A stretch of 64,000 bases of DNA, from NCBI RefSeq assembly GCF_002246015.1, contig NZ_NOLJ01000012.1:69455-133454 (forward strand). Direction: 5' to 3'. Position 1 is the stretch's first letter. The number at the start of each line of letters is the position of its first letter. The translations under genes were made by a program, and so were the position numbers. The notes beneath the pieces were generated by a model. That model searched no databases and was not told where the DNA came from. It saw nothing but the letters and a program-made list of their open reading frames with translations. This DNA comes from Nostoc sp. 'Peltigera membranacea cyanobiont' 210A. Lineage in GTDB: Bacteria; Cyanobacteriota; Cyanobacteriia; Cyanobacteriales; Nostocaceae. Below, one piece after another: positions 63,801 to 64,000 of this stretch.

Positions 63801-63980
63801 CTGAGTAACCATTTAGAACTCGATGCGATCGCTGAAGGCATAGAAACTCAAGAACAACTGGAACACCTACAACACCTTGGCTACAAATTCGGTCAAGGGT
63901 ATCTATTCTCGAAACCCATGAGCCACAACACAGCAGAAGCACTTTTAGCAAGTAAAAGCTTGTATAACCTTTGGTCTTAA
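60846..63980 (+). CDS. PAS/GAF diguanylate cyclase - phosphodiesterase (GGDEF-EAL)
   Basis: 1044-aa cytoplasmic c-di-GMP enzyme. PAS domains at about 40-165 and 180-300, a GAF domain at about 308-456, another PAS at about 475-600, GGDEF at 605-770 and EAL at 790-1040. The cyclase motif is intact (LGGDEFVILLEE near 688). The phosphodiesterase signature is EALIRW near 816, with DDFGTGYSSLNYL and ETIVALSNHL further on. Both activities are possible; one usually dominates. It follows the trifunctional kinase on the same strand by 211 bp and may act downstream of it, which is inference. Confidence 0.94.
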   Translation: MEKQQPFSLKQISSEDWENTPQDVKSLVESLLASAALLESQSRLIQFLDATPIAIAVHDSTGQLVYINHLAQALLDTDRPLELSPDQLSEVFQVYREGTQALYPLEALPSNRSLAGETIWVDDLEIHRGDRVIPLEVWATPIFGDRGEVTYAIVAFQDISDRKRQHLEQQIVENTLVKSERRYRQVIEVQTDLILRSLPDTTITFANDSLCLALGQSLENVIGWRWSSFVPPEDLDELSRKIAALTPKNPIFENINQDYRSNNQIGWTQWINLGIFDEHGQLTEIQSVGRDITALQEQIQREQALNRVFQSIRNSLDLDTIFATATAETAKLLKTLDCFVVQYLPEQGIWKHIAEFRHNPDAPTVIGFEIPDVGNPFAAQLKQLQIVRVENTTNLDNQINYEVAQIIPGAWLLIPLVIEDTLWGSFTIISPQQPFTWSDNQIKLAQSVADQLEIAIHQANLYQKIQLELTERRRVEMALRESEARYRLLAENTNDLVCLHELNGRYLYVSPSCEFLLGYRHDEMLREDIHTFIHPDDRDRVYQEIRTAVFRKKLTPITYRMLQKRGNYVWFETLTKPILDATGEIVQLQTTSRDVTERIQVQNQLKHDALHDGLTGLPNRHFFMKRLELAIQRAYRLENYHFAVLFLDLDRFKVVNDSLGHLVGDQLLIAIAEKLQATLRKMDLAARLGGDEFVILLEEIKDIQEAVRITERIFAELQTPMMIEGREVYTTSSVGIVWGTKDYVQASHLLRDADIAMYRAKNKGKARYEIFDTEMHTQALNRLHLENDLRRAIKCQEFVLHYQPIVALDTRHLVGFEALIRWQHPTQGLKFPGEFIPIAEEIGLITLLDYWAIRTACYQMAAWQTSFPELSAMRVSVNLSAQDIKQSDLLEEVDRVLTQTQLNGRYLTLEITESMLIEDIESTISVLSQLKERGIQISIDDFGTGYSSLNYLHRLPVDSLKVDRSFVNQIQSGKKNHQIVETIVALSNHLELDAIAEGIETQEQLEHLQHLGYKFGQGYLFSKPMSHNTAEALLASKSLYNLWS

Positions 63981-64000
63981 GGGGAAGGGGAAAGGGGAAA

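Overview
The window looks like a chromosomal segment of a filamentous, Nostoc-type cyanobacterium. HIP1 octamers (GCGATCGC) are dense throughout. The gene set includes Ycf66, a Rubisco activase with the cyanobacterial SSUL tail, TrmFO, a GH57 glucanotransferase-like enzyme, and very large PAS/GAF/kinase and GGDEF/EAL proteins. Short palindromic repeats typical of Nostocales fill the gaps between genes. All functional calls come from reading the sequence and translations; no search was run.

Layout. 1-13.4 kb is ordinary core sequence: a diguanylate cyclase, ycf66, gnd, a Ser/Thr kinase coupled to a DarT-DarG-like fusion (4.5-6.8 kb), a Ca2+/H+ exchanger, GH57, HNH and Gfo/Idh/MocA genes. 13.4-18.4 kb is accessory: a MITE with target duplication, repeat clusters, a small divergent gene locus with operator-like palindromes, and a 21-bp tandem array of palindromes. 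18.4-24.7 kb returns to core genes (rca, trmFO, ferritin-like, M23 peptidase) plus an orphan double-glycine leader peptide. A tRNA-Arg(CCG) gene at 24726 is the target of a decayed island (to about 28.6 kb). The island carries a GUN4/TPR/glycine-zipper protein and an integrase fragment, and the 3' half of the tRNA is repeated at its far end.

The main discovery is a complete 22.5-kb integrative element, 31070-53552. It is inserted in the 3' end of the GTPase gene rbgA/ylqF and bounded by a 23-bp direct repeat with one mismatch. Paired TGAGTAG arm-like sites lie inside both ends. It has a phage-like layout. A leftward operon runs from an XRE repressor through many small unknown genes and a membrane-anchored FtsK/HerA-like ATPase to a tyrosine integrase. 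A rightward arm carries a DnaB_N/RepA-type replication protein with an iteron-like GGTGATC cluster inside its coding sequence, then a cassette of unknown and possibly structural proteins, including a coiled-coil/collagen-like protein. An IS630 element and an ISKra4-like element each interrupt an element gene, and both ancestral reading frames can be rebuilt exactly from the target duplications.

At least four genes of this element share an unusual start: a Shine-Dalgarno-like sequence, then a hairpin, then the ATG. Folding the hairpin would bring the ribosome-binding site to normal spacing. Two of these leaders are homologous and show compensatory changes in their stems. The virion/appendage interpretation of the cassette is a hypothesis: no capsid, portal, terminase or relaxase could be recognised.

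54.2-64 kb holds two giant signalling genes: a 2122-aa Ser/Thr kinase-ATPase-GAF-PAS-histidine kinase and a 1044-aa PAS-GAF-GGDEF-EAL protein.
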